From assembly GCF_000621125.1 (NCBI RefSeq), contig NZ_JHZC01000015.1, positions 1 to 64,000 on the forward strand: a DNA stretch of 64,000 nt, written 5' to 3'. The number at the start of each line of letters is the position of its first letter. The stretch's first letter is position 1. The position numbers and the translations under genes are program-made. The stretch is from Maribacter antarcticus DSM 21422 (GTDB lineage Bacteria > Bacteroidota > Bacteroidia > Flavobacteriales > Flavobacteriaceae). Of this stretch, positions 19,801 through 27,310 are shown piece after piece. The notes below the pieces were generated by a model. It made no database searches. It was not told the DNA's origin and saw only the letters and a program-made list of their open reading frames with translations.

Positions 19801-20139
19801 TGCCCGTGCTATACCTAAAGCGGTGACCACCACCTCGTCCAACTGTTCTTGGGAAGGGAATAAAGTGAGTTCGTTTGGCACATTACCCCTCACAACTTGA
19901 AAATTCAGCGTGCTAAATCCGATAGAAGAAATTTGAAGCGTAAAATCATCCAAGCTTGTTGTCAGACTGAAGGATCCATTTTCATCTGTAGTGGTATAAT
20001 TTAGAGTTCCTTCTTCGTATACAGCCGCATAAGGTATAGGTTGACCACTAGTATCTATAATTCTTGAATTATAGGTGTTTTGTTGTGCATACAGGGATAG
20101 TACAAATAATTGCATTGAAGCAATCAGTATTGATTTCAT
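16888..20139 (-). CDS. SusC/RagA-family TonB-linked outer-membrane transporter
   Basis: 1083 aa. A Sec signal ends near LSLYAQ, followed by a carboxypeptidase-regulatory-like repeat (residues about 25-95), the TonB-box/plug junction LDEVVVTALGIARARRALV, a plug domain with the RVVIRG-type motif (SRIVIRGENSLSG) and the conserved ILKGAGSAALYGARAANGV, then the 22-strand barrel ending in GVSLKTNF. It lacks an STN domain, so it is not of the FecR-signalling type. It heads the operon with SusD, the ABC importer and two enzymes. The upstream 77 bp contain an inverted repeat. Confidence 0.9.
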   Translation of the reverse strand: MKSILIASMQLFVLSLYAQQNTYNSRIIDTSGQPIPYAAVYEEGTLNYTTTDENGSFSLTTSLDDFTLQISSIGFSTLNFQVVRGNVPNELTLFPSQEQLDEVVVTALGIARARRALVSSVSTVNSEKLTTVSQTNLVNSLAGQVAGVQITNGSSGVGSSSRIVIRGENSLSGSNQPLFVVDGVPISNEQITSDLANNGALQEVDFGNGGSEFSPDDIQSISILKGAGSAALYGARAANGVVLITTKRGNRAKGFGVSINSNFTIETLLTLPDYQNVYGLGSNGNYAFQNGVGAGIGDGGISSYGPRLNTGLLIPQFDSQSVDINGNPVRGGDVIARTFPDGSYTDITPTPWVSRPDNVKDFFNTGITYQNNIAISNTSDKGSTRISYSNLRNEGILPNTDLKRDGLALSLDQVLTENLKVNTFVNYINTRSGNRPNLGYGYENVLYGFNWTGRQTNIAALKDYWQAGQVGRQHFDINYLWLTNPYLTLNENTNSYTKNRVLGNVSATYDFSEHLSLKVRTGLDTYNDNREFRRAVSTNANPFGSYREDNIRFTEMNTDFLFVYNNKINSNWEYSLTAGANRLDQKIHYAYAEASQLALPEIYTLANSRAPLQGNSENFNKRINSVYGTANFNYLSELYIDLTYRNDWSSTLPEGSNSFGYYSGGLSYIASESLELPDPISFLKFRLSVASVGNDTDPFQNTQTFQFNGNYGSNFRVTNETVLKNTNLKPERLDAYEGGVEAWFLNGRIQFEGSVYQNVSKDQIISRPVSNSSGFASFNENGGKIRTRGIELMLNASPIKNADFTWNTALNFSTFRSVVTELPEGVDQFVTATASVFSGSGGSNTVFYIAREGGRVGDMYGTGFVQINGQDLYGANGLPIQDGNLRKLGNYNPDFSIGFNNSFSYKNFDFTMLFDWRQGGTIVSRIKALGSTSGVLQETLLGREGGLDTTQFVDGNGVIGNGVVNVGTTENPQYAPNTTAVAASTFNNAFYDRGNEASALYDASYVKLRQLSVYYTFPEKIAKNLRVENLKIGLIGSNLLLFTENPHFDPELNALQERNIVYGVDDFSYPSTRSFGVSLKTNF

Positions 20140-20166
20140 AGGTCCTTTAGTTAAATTACTCGAATA

Positions 20167-20195
20167 TGCAGTTTATTATAAAAACGATAACTGCA
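20167..20195. promoter_or_regulatory. Inverted repeat upstream of susC, possible operator or 5' RNA hairpin
   Basis: Seven-base arms TGCAGTT and AACTGCA, perfectly complementary, are separated by 15 bases in the 77-bp gap between the DUF2064 stop and the susC start. On the minus strand it is not followed by a T-run, so it is not a standard terminator for the DUF2064 gene. It could be an operator or leader hairpin for the transport operon. Confidence 0.35.
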
Positions 20196-20215
20196 AAAAA
20201 ATGATACGGAAGTAA

Positions 20216-20914
20216 TTAAACTGTTGGTGGTGCTCTAAGACCTACATAAGAATATCGGTTAGAAGACGGTATAAAATCATGGGAAATTGGAAAGTCGTTT
20301 TTTACAGATGCAATAATCGCGCGGAGGTACCTACTTAAAACTGTCCTTGAATTATTTTTAGCATAATAACGTGCATCCTTACGGGAATCAATATCAGTTA
20401 GTTCACAAAGTACATCAAATTTGATTTTTTGAGAGTCAACATAATTTTTAAGAACCTTTTTTAGGTTCGATGTTTGCCATGGCAGTTGCAAAAATACTTT
20501 TTTATCGAAAACATCCCTATTGATGCCTAACAGATAAAAACCCCCATCCCTGGATGGCCCAATAACCAATTTTTTAGTACTTAATTTTTGTATTGCTTCC
20601 TGTAGCAATCGAACACTAAGATCAGGGCAATCATTACCAATTGAAACTACATTTTTATAACCTGCATCAAAGAGTTTTTGAAAGGCGTTAGTAAATCGTG
20701 AGGAAAAACAACCCCCAGTTTGCTGGCGTTCGTCTATCCAAAAAACATCGATACCACTTTGCATCGCGAGCTTTCTAGTCTGTTCAATTAAAATATTGAA
20801 AAAAGTGGTATTCTCTTCTCTGGAATTTTTGTCAAAAAAGTACTTCCTTTCTATTTCCTTCTCTGCTGAAAGGGAAAAAACTAATAAGGCAGTATCTTTT
20901 TGATTCAAATTCAT
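20216..20914 (-). CDS. DUF2064 (TIGR04282-type) glycosyltransferase-like protein
   Basis: 232 aa, cytosolic. Family motifs: VVSIGNDCPDLS (nucleotide-sugar/metal site), LVIGPSRDGGFYLLGI and ELTDIDSRKDA. This GT-A-fold family was first named rSAM/selenodomain-associated transferase 1 and is now annotated in arsenosugar-biosynthesis loci. A 39-codon remnant of a flavin disulfide oxidoreductase sits divergently upstream. No arsM, arsS or second glycosyltransferase is seen, so the locus looks broken and this gene may be an orphan. It is on the same strand as susC, 77 bp upstream. Confidence 0.75.
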   Translation of the reverse strand: MNLNQKDTALLVFSLSAEKEIERKYFFDKNSREENTTFFNILIEQTRKLAMQSGIDVFWIDERQQTGGCFSSRFTNAFQKLFDAGYKNVVSIGNDCPDLSVRLLQEAIQKLSTKKLVIGPSRDGGFYLLGINRDVFDKKVFLQLPWQTSNLKKVLKNYVDSQKIKFDVLCELTDIDSRKDARYYAKNNSRTVLSRYLRAIIASVKNDFPISHDFIPSSNRYSYVGLRAPPTV

Positions 20915-21158
20915 TTAACAGCAATTCCTTTCAAGACTTTCAGATTTCGAAAGTAAAACATTTAGTTGGACAACGAGTACTTTTTAGTACTAACGAGAAT
21001 TTTAATAAAAGGTTTTAGTACACATCGAAATTTCAGAAATAGAGCGTTTTTAACTAAAATTAGATTTCCATTGTTAATCCAACAAAGTAAAAATCCATCA
21101 ACAAAAAATATTAATTTGTAAGGTTCTTAAATGATGATACAAATATTACATTTTTTAA

Positions 21159-21278
21159 ATGAAAAATAACGGATTTGACTTAATCGTCATTGGTACAGAA
21201 TCTGCAGGATTAGGCTCTGCTTTAGGCATGCTCAAAATGGGTATGAAAGTGTTGATGGTTGACGCTCTAAAACCCTGA
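21159..21278 (+). pseudogene. N-terminal fragment of an FAD-dependent pyridine-nucleotide oxidoreductase
   Basis: 39 codons from an ATG: a beta-alpha-beta dinucleotide-binding start (FDLIVIGTESAGLGSALGM, then KVLMVDA) that stops at a TGA just after the second strand. Functional homologues continue for over 400 residues. The usual glycine in GTGSAG is Glu here, a further sign of decay. After the stop nothing of the family is recognisable. It lies divergent from the DUF2064 gene. Confidence 0.7.
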
Positions 21279-21288
21279 CTTAAAAATA

Positions 21289-21507
21289 TTGGACTTACAT
21301 TACTCCCTTTGGACAATCTCTTTGCTTGTCATAGCGTTTCTTGCCTTTAAGGTTTCCGGAACAGACGAGCTTCGTGAAGAATCGTTTTCCAAAGGACGGC
21401 AAGAGGCCATAAAAAACCTTAGGGATTATTTCGATGAATATCCGTCGCATTATAAAGAGTATGAACAATGGCTCAAAAAAAGGGATAGTGTTTCAAATCA
21501 AAAGTAG
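21289..21507 (+). CDS. Small hypothetical membrane-anchored protein, or gene fragment
   Basis: 72 codons starting only from TTG. It has one N-terminal hydrophobic segment (LWTISLLVIAFLAF) followed by a charged helical tail (FSKGRQEAIKNLRDYFDEY). It follows the truncated oxidoreductase by 10 bp. No family recognised. It may be the 3' end of a deleted gene; weak support as a real gene. Confidence 0.3.
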   Translation: MDLHYSLWTISLLVIAFLAFKVSGTDELREESFSKGRQEAIKNLRDYFDEYPSHYKEYEQWLKKRDSVSNQK

Positions 21508-21723
21508 CGTGCGCCTTATTTCGATTTTACTTTACGCTTATCTGCCGGAACACTATAAAATCGAAACAGGAACCGTGTATAGGTAAGTTATGGTAAGATT
21601 TGGAGACAACCTATTTACATCCTCAAGAAAAGCCCACCCTAATTGGTTTTGATATCAAATATCACCAAATCTATTCATTAAAAAGAGTACGCCGAAAATA
21701 ATTGATTTGTGTTACCTAGAATT

Positions 21724-21756
21724 AAAAAAGCCGACTCATAACAGTCGGCTTTCCGG
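21724..21756 (-). terminator. Rho-independent terminator after the tRNA-Leu 3' end
   Basis: Read on the minus strand, AAAGCCGACTG, a short loop, then AGTCGGCTTTTTT form an 8-9 bp stem followed by a T-run. It lies just downstream of the tRNA-Leu 3' half, as expected for the terminator of an intact tRNA gene. Confidence 0.75.
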
Positions 21757-21759
21757 TTG

Positions 21760-21808
21760 TACAGGCGGAGAGACTCGAACTCTCACACCGTAAGGCACTA
21801 GATTCTAA
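21760..21808 (-). tRNA. 3' half of tRNA-Leu(TAG), probable integration (att) site
   Basis: Read on the minus strand: the anticodon-loop end TTAGAA, the 3' anticodon stem TCTAG, a class II variable arm, a perfect T-arm (GAGAG, TTCGAGT, CTCTC), the acceptor 3' strand CGCCTGT and discriminator A. The D-arm and 5' acceptor strand (expected ACAGGCG) are absent from the next 60 bases, so this is only the 3' half, broken at the anticodon loop. This breakpoint is where tyrosine recombinases commonly integrate. A recombinase fragment lies 65 bp away and the native-looking terminator is on the other side. The gene is not functional here. Confidence 0.75.
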
Positions 21809-21872
21809 TGTAGTTCGCAACTCTAAAACTCTTATTAATTTTACAAAAGTCTAAAAAGCTACAATGCTGCTG

Positions 21873-22496
21873 CTAAGAATTCAAAACAGCATCCAAGGCA
21901 TCATCGGCATCCTTATGTATAAAATTTGCCTGATATAGAATCGTAGTTTTCAAAGCGCTATGGTGATATAGTTTTTGTAAAAGGGAAGGCGAGATGGCAT
22001 CTCCTGCAATATTCCTGAACGAATGGCGGGCAATATGATAGGTTAGGTTTTTGTTAACCCCACATTTTTCGGTAATCTCCTTTAGGTATTTGTTAAGTAC
22101 AGTGGTTCCATTACGGCTCTTAATAAATACATCTCGCTTGTTATTGGGATTCGCTTTTTTTAAATAAGGGAAAATATAATCGGCATTTGACCCATTTGAC
22201 GGTCTATAATACTCCAATATCTCCTTAGCTTGTTCCGGAACTTTAAAGCTCACAGGCTTTTCGTTTTTGTTCATGGTATAATAAAGGCGGCCGTCCAAGA
22301 GGTCTGACCATTTCTTTTGTAGCACATCCAAAATCTGGATTCTTACAAAATAATAGGAGAACAACCAAACATTACGGGTGTGCCACATGGCAAAATCTTT
22401 CTTCAATACCACATTTTCAATAAGTTTTATTTCTTCTCTTGTCAGTCCGATTTTTTGTGTTGGCTTTATTTGGACTTGCAACAAAAAAGTAGACAA
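21873..22496 (-). pseudogene. Tyrosine recombinase (integrase) C-terminal fragment
   Basis: 207 codons with no ATG start (first codon TTG). Catalytic-domain residues are present: Arg52 (VRIQILDVLQ), His154-x-x-Arg157 (HIARHSF), His178 or His179 (LYHHSALKT) and nucleophile Tyr188 (ILYQANF). The N-terminal SAM-like core-binding domain of about 180-200 residues is missing; its place is taken by an IS3 remnant starting about 20 bp upstream. The gene points at the tRNA-Leu half, the usual arrangement for an integrase next to its attachment site. Probably inactive. Confidence 0.75.
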
Positions 22497-22520
22497 TTTA
22501 GATAATAGTCATGCTGCTAT

Positions 22521-23022
22521 TTGTTAATTGTACATTTCGGTTTCAAATTCCTCTATGGTTTTATACCCCAATATGGAGTGCATCCTTCTTCTGTTGTACC
22601 AAGTTTCTATCCATTGAAAGACAGATAGCTCGCCTTCCAATCTAAGTCCATAGCTATGTTTGTATACCTATTCTACCTTTAAGCTCTTAAAAAATGATTC
22701 TGCCACCGCATTGTCCCAACAATTACCTTTTCTACGCATACTTTGTTTTACCAATCCACCATAACTTTTAATGATATCCGTAAATCTTTTCTTCAACTCG
22801 GCAATCTCACGTTGCGCGTCCGTGAGTTTCGGGTTCCCCTTACCCAGAAAACTGTTCTTCCCATAGGCACCCGATTCCCTGCGCCAGCGATTCAATACGG
22901 ATGTCGGTATATCCAGCTCCCTGCATATCTCTGCAACACGACCACGTGCATAACTTAGTTCCACAGCTTTTCCCTTGAACTCTACAGTGTAATCTCTCTT
23001 TTGTTCTTTCTGATTTATATCC
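22521..23022 (-). pseudogene. IS3-family internal-deletion derivative
   Basis: The frame 22668-22964 joins orfA (ELSYARGRVAEICRELDI, LNRWRRE, KGNPKLTDAQREIAELKK) directly to the end of orfB (GGLVKQSMRRKGNCWDNAV, AESFFKSLKVE), removing most of the DDE domain including its first two acidic residues. A TAG follows KVE, after which the normal orfB C-terminus (QWIETWYNRRRMHS, LGYKTIEEFETEMYN) continues in frame to about 22525. No ATG precedes orfA. It is a non-autonomous relic inserted into the integrase gene. Confidence 0.8.
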
Positions 23023-23187
23023 TAAAAGTTAAGGAATCAAACTTAAGAAGTATAAAAATAATAAGGGTTTTGTACTAAATCGAAAGTTAGTGCATCTTAA
23101 TAAAATTCACCAAACTGAAAAGTAAGTGCATTTTTAATCCCTTACTATTCTTACACTAAACGTTGGCAATTATTAAACTAATAACTC

Positions 23188-24107
23188 ATGAAAAAAATAA
23201 AGAATTACGCATCATTTTAATTACAACTTGTTTGCTATCCAGTTGTAATCAAAAGGTTTTATCTCTATCTCAAAAAGTTCCAGACACTATCCCTCAATTA
23301 TTTGCACCGTCTATAGTGAACACATTCAGTATCGAATTAAATGGTGTATTTAATTCCTCCTTTTAGGAGTTCTTTTTTTCGTGAAAAATTGGCAAGAAGA
23401 AAGTAATACATCACTCTGAATTGGTTGACGATACTTGGTCTTCTCCAAAGCCAATGTATATGTTTCCTAATTCAGATTTTGAAATTTGGGCTGTTGGTAT
23501 GACAATCACACAAGATGGTAATACCATGTTTTTCCTTGGAATCAACCCAGAGAATCAAGTGGATAGAGCATCACCAGATATTTATACAAGTAAAAAGATT
23601 AAAGGTAAATGGCAACTACCAACAAGAGTAGGCGAACCTATTACAACAGATGAATACTTAGAATCATATCCAACGGTGGTCGCAGATGGTAGTTTGTATT
23701 TCACATCTAACAGACCTGGTGGAGTTAGCAAAATGGATATTTATAGAGCTCAATATTTAAGAGCTGGAAAATTTGACACTCCGGTTAGTATTGGTCCTGT
23801 TGTAAATTCGGAATTAGGTTCAGGAGATACTTTTGTGTCATCTGATGAAAGTTATTTAAGCAAACGTGCCGAAGCAGCAGGAATGTATGTGTCTTTCAAA
23901 AAAAATGATGCGTGGCAGACTCCTGTTTACTTGAGTGAACTTATCAATACAAAATAGTTGGATTTTTGTCCGTATATGACTCCAGATAATAAATATTTTT
24001 TCTTCTCTAGAAGATACAGCGACCCTATTAGTAGTGGATGGCGTGGCACTACTAAAGGAGAATTTTATTGGGTAGATGCAAGTATTATTTTCAAAGAAAA
24101 GAAATAA
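23188..24107 (+). pseudogene. Decayed PD40/TolB-like repeat lipoprotein
   Basis: Starts at an ATG with a lipoprotein signal (LITTCLLSSC after a frameshift). The main open part, 23421-23957, carries WD40-like PD40 repeats (SPDIYTSKKIKGKWQLPT, YPTVVADGSLYFTSNRPGG, DIYRAQY, SSDESYL). Lesions: a frameshift in the signal region, a disrupted stretch with TGA around 23360-23400, and a TAG at 23955 after which DFCPYMTPDNKYFFFS continues in frame to 24107. At least three lesions make it a pseudogene. Such proteins are periplasmic or surface proteins of unknown ligand. Confidence 0.75.
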
Positions 24108-24221
24108 AACAAGTGCTCAATCAACGCAAAAAATATTTTACAATAACGTTGTGCGTCATGAAACACGATAAGTATAAATTGAGAAATTGAAAAACGAGAA
24201 AGCTGAAAACCAACTAATATT

Positions 24222-24690
24222 ATGAGAAAATCAGCCCCTTTTTAAACAAATAGCCTTACTATTTACACTTTGTATTTTAGTCATTGGAGTTCAAAGTTGT
24301 AATGAAAAGCCGAAAGAAAAAGAAGAGGCCGTTACAACTCCCAAGACAGAAATTACTTCTTCTCAATTAAGTATGGCAACTAATGAAATTTACGGTAAAG
24401 AACTTGAATATGAATTTACGGACTATGTGACAATTGACCTTACGTATGGTTCCGACACAAAACTATATTGAATTGAAAGAGAATCAAAAGCGGCTGCCAA
24501 TGAGGAAATTAGCATAATTCATTTCAATAAGCATACTATAATGGAAGGCTGGAATGAAAGCGACGGAACTAAAGTTTCATTATACTCAGATTTCGCAACT
24601 GGAAAAACATATGGATATCAATTCTTTAGTGATGGCAGAATCAGAGATTTGATAGGTACTATCAGATTGAAAAGTGAGGGTAAGAAATAA
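24222..24690 (+). pseudogene. Decayed lipoprotein with MoaF-like domain
   Basis: From the ATG a frameshift follows within ten codons, then a lipoprotein signal (LLFTLCILVIGVQSC). The mature part contains GKELEYEFTDYVTIDLTYG and a C-terminal FATGKTYGYQFFSDGRI, resembling the small MoaF-related beta-barrel domain. A TGA at 24469-24471 (after TKLY, likely from TGG) breaks it in the middle. It follows the PD40 pseudogene and appears equally decayed. The domain call is tentative. Confidence 0.55.
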
Positions 24691-24834
24691 AAACACGAAC
24701 GCGCGACAAAACTTATCCGCAATGCCATGGGGACAAATGTGTTTTGCAAAACCTTAGCGTTAATATGTGGCAAAAAGCAAAATCATCTTCTGGGCTTACC
24801 CTATAAAAGACTTACTACAGGAACACCATACCAT

Positions 24835-27138
24835 TTAGTTTCCTCTAAATATTTTAAAAACCAAATCCTTGCTTAGTTGTTGTCCCTTTGCTTTTTCACG
24901 AATAGAATCGTAGCTAAACCGAAAATTGCAGCCCATTTTATATTGGCTACAACCATACGCAGTTTTTCCCTTAATAATAGTTCCTTTGTTACATTTTGGA
25001 CAGCTATTTTCTTCGGAAGACCTTGCCGAAACAGGAACACTTTTCGTGTTTAATTGTCTTTTAGGTTCTAATATTAGTTTAAAATTTTCATCAAGTCTAA
25101 CAAGTCCTTCCACAAGGGAATTATTAACTTTAAAGCCCTTTAAATTTACCGTCGACCCTTTTTGTAACAGTCTAATGTACTGTTTTTCTGAAATGGTTTT
25201 ACTTTCAAATATAAATGGAATAACAAAATCGCAATGCTGTTTAAATTCTGAACAACCATAAGCAGATTTTCCTTTAAGAATAGCACCATTCTTACATTTA
25301 GGACATTTTTCAGATGCTATTCCCGTTGTTTTCTTCACTGCTTTTTTCTTTACGCCTCCAAGCCTATTATGTACTGCTGAAATATTAGCCTTATTAGTTT
25401 CGCTTCTCACTTCATAAACCAAACGATCTACCATTTGTTTCATTTGCTTGATAAAAATCCCGGCACTAAATGTTCCTTTTTCAATGTCTTTTAACTGCTT
25501 TTCCCATTTACCAGTGAGCTCTGCAGATTTTAATAATTCATTTTGAATGGCACCTATTAATTGAATACCAGTAACTGTTGGGATTACTTGCTTTTTATTT
25601 CGTTTTATATATTTTCTACGGAATAAAGTTTCAATAATATTAGCACGTGTAGAAGGCCGGCCAATGCCGTTTTCCTTCATGATTTCACGAAGTTCATCAT
25701 CATCAATCTGTTTTCCTGCGGTTTCCATAGCGCGCAGCAGTGAGGCCTCGGTAAATTGGTTTGGTGGTTTGGTTTGCTTTTCTAAAAACGACGGTTTGTG
25801 TGGTCCTTTTTCGCCTTTTTTAAATGTTGGTAACATTCCTTTTATTGACGAGGTGGGGGTCTCAAACACAATTCTCCATCCTTTTTCTAAAATCTCTTTC
25901 CCTGTGGTTTTAAACTTTATTTTTTCAGCTCTTCCAATAACGGTCGTATTAGATACATTACAATCTGGATAAAATACAGCAATAAAACGAAGCACAATAA
26001 TATCGTAAACCTGTTGCTGATTGTATTGTAAGTTAATTTGAAAACCTGTTGGAATAATAGCGTGGTGATCTGTAATTTTACTGTCGTCGAAAACCTTTTT
26101 TGTTTTCTTTATTTTTTTACCCAGTAGCGACTGCGTTAATGTGCTGTATTTAGTTAATTTTTTTAATATTCCCGCTACTTTTGGGTACACATCATTTGGT
26201 AAAAATGTGGTATCTACTCTAGGGTAGGTCACTACTTTTTTCTCGTATAATTGCTGTACAATCTTCAATGTTTCGTCTGCAGTAAAACCAAACTTCGTAT
26301 TACAATAGACCTGTAAACCTGTCAAATCAAATAGCCTTGGAGCATATTCATTACCTGCTTTTTTTACAGTAGAAATAATTTCGAAATCGTATTCTTTTAC
26401 AATTTCCGCCAGTTTCTCTCCATCTCCGACTTTAAGAAAACGCCCTTCTTCGTAGCTAAATAACGTATCGCGGTAGAGCGTTTGCAATTCCCAATAAGGT
26501 TGTGGTTTAAAATTTTCTATCTCCTTAAACCGATTAACTAACATAGCTAATGTTGGTGTTTGAACACGACCTACTGATAATACTTGTTTATAGCCCCCAT
26601 GTTTTAGCGTATATAAACGGGTTGCATTCATACCTAAAAGCCAATCTCCAATGGCACGAGAAAAACCTGCATAATATAAATTATCGTAATCTGCAGATGG
26701 TTTTAGGTTTTTAAAACCATCTTTAATGGCTTCGGTTGTAAGCGAAGAAATCCAAAGCCTTTCGACCTTACCTTTATAATCTGCTTGATTTAAAACCCAG
26801 CGTTGTATTAATTCTCCTTCTTGCCCAGCATCACCGCAGTTTATAACAACAGCTGCTTTATCGAATAGTTGTTTTATAATTTTAAACTGTTTTCGAATAC
26901 CAGAATCTTTAGCTACTTTGGTTTCAAAGTGTTCTGGTAACATTGGTAAATTGTTTAAATCCCAACTTTTCCAATGCGGTTTGTAATCGTTTGGCTCCTT
27001 TAGCGTGCAAAGATGCCCAAAAGTATACGTTACAGCATAGCCATTGCCTTCATAATATCCATCACGTTTGGTGGTAGCTCCAAGAACGGAAGCAATTTCT
27101 CGTGCTACAGATGGTTTTTCGGCAATACAGACTTTCAT
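24835..27138 (-). CDS. topB: DNA topoisomerase III
   Basis: 767 aa, type IA topoisomerase. The Toprim domain spans about residues 1-145 (Glu7 in CIAEKPS; DAGQEGEL at 103-110), then a core with GWLLGMN-type and VLSVGRVQTPTLAML motifs, the catalytic Tyr305 (VVTYPRVDTTFL) and ATLLRAME-type (ASLLRAMETAGKQI) and GIGRPSTRANII motifs. The C-terminus adds two Zn-finger repeats (CPKCKNGAILKGKSAYGC and CPKCNKGTIIKGKTAYGC). It relaxes and decatenates single-stranded DNA in the cytosol. Located about 3 kb inside the integrase/att scar; TopB homologues are common both on chromosomes and in Bacteroidota conjugative elements, so its origin is open. Confidence 0.95.
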   Translation of the reverse strand: MKVCIAEKPSVAREIASVLGATTKRDGYYEGNGYAVTYTFGHLCTLKEPNDYKPHWKSWDLNNLPMLPEHFETKVAKDSGIRKQFKIIKQLFDKAAVVINCGDAGQEGELIQRWVLNQADYKGKVERLWISSLTTEAIKDGFKNLKPSADYDNLYYAGFSRAIGDWLLGMNATRLYTLKHGGYKQVLSVGRVQTPTLAMLVNRFKEIENFKPQPYWELQTLYRDTLFSYEEGRFLKVGDGEKLAEIVKEYDFEIISTVKKAGNEYAPRLFDLTGLQVYCNTKFGFTADETLKIVQQLYEKKVVTYPRVDTTFLPNDVYPKVAGILKKLTKYSTLTQSLLGKKIKKTKKVFDDSKITDHHAIIPTGFQINLQYNQQQVYDIIVLRFIAVFYPDCNVSNTTVIGRAEKIKFKTTGKEILEKGWRIVFETPTSSIKGMLPTFKKGEKGPHKPSFLEKQTKPPNQFTEASLLRAMETAGKQIDDDELREIMKENGIGRPSTRANIIETLFRRKYIKRNKKQVIPTVTGIQLIGAIQNELLKSAELTGKWEKQLKDIEKGTFSAGIFIKQMKQMVDRLVYEVRSETNKANISAVHNRLGGVKKKAVKKTTGIASEKCPKCKNGAILKGKSAYGCSEFKQHCDFVIPFIFESKTISEKQYIRLLQKGSTVNLKGFKVNNSLVEGLVRLDENFKLILEPKRQLNTKSVPVSARSSEENSCPKCNKGTIIKGKTAYGCSQYKMGCNFRFSYDSIREKAKGQQLSKDLVFKIFRGN

Positions 27139-27310
27139 TTTATATATTAAAATTTAAAGATTTGTAATACGATTATAGACTTTATGGTTATTATATTTTG
27201 TAGAACTTTTTATGTTACCCTTTCCTTAAACTTTGGCAACGTCCTTAACATATGCTTGTATTAATGACATTATACGTATTGGTGTTACCTGGTTTTAGCT
27301 TTTTAAGCAC

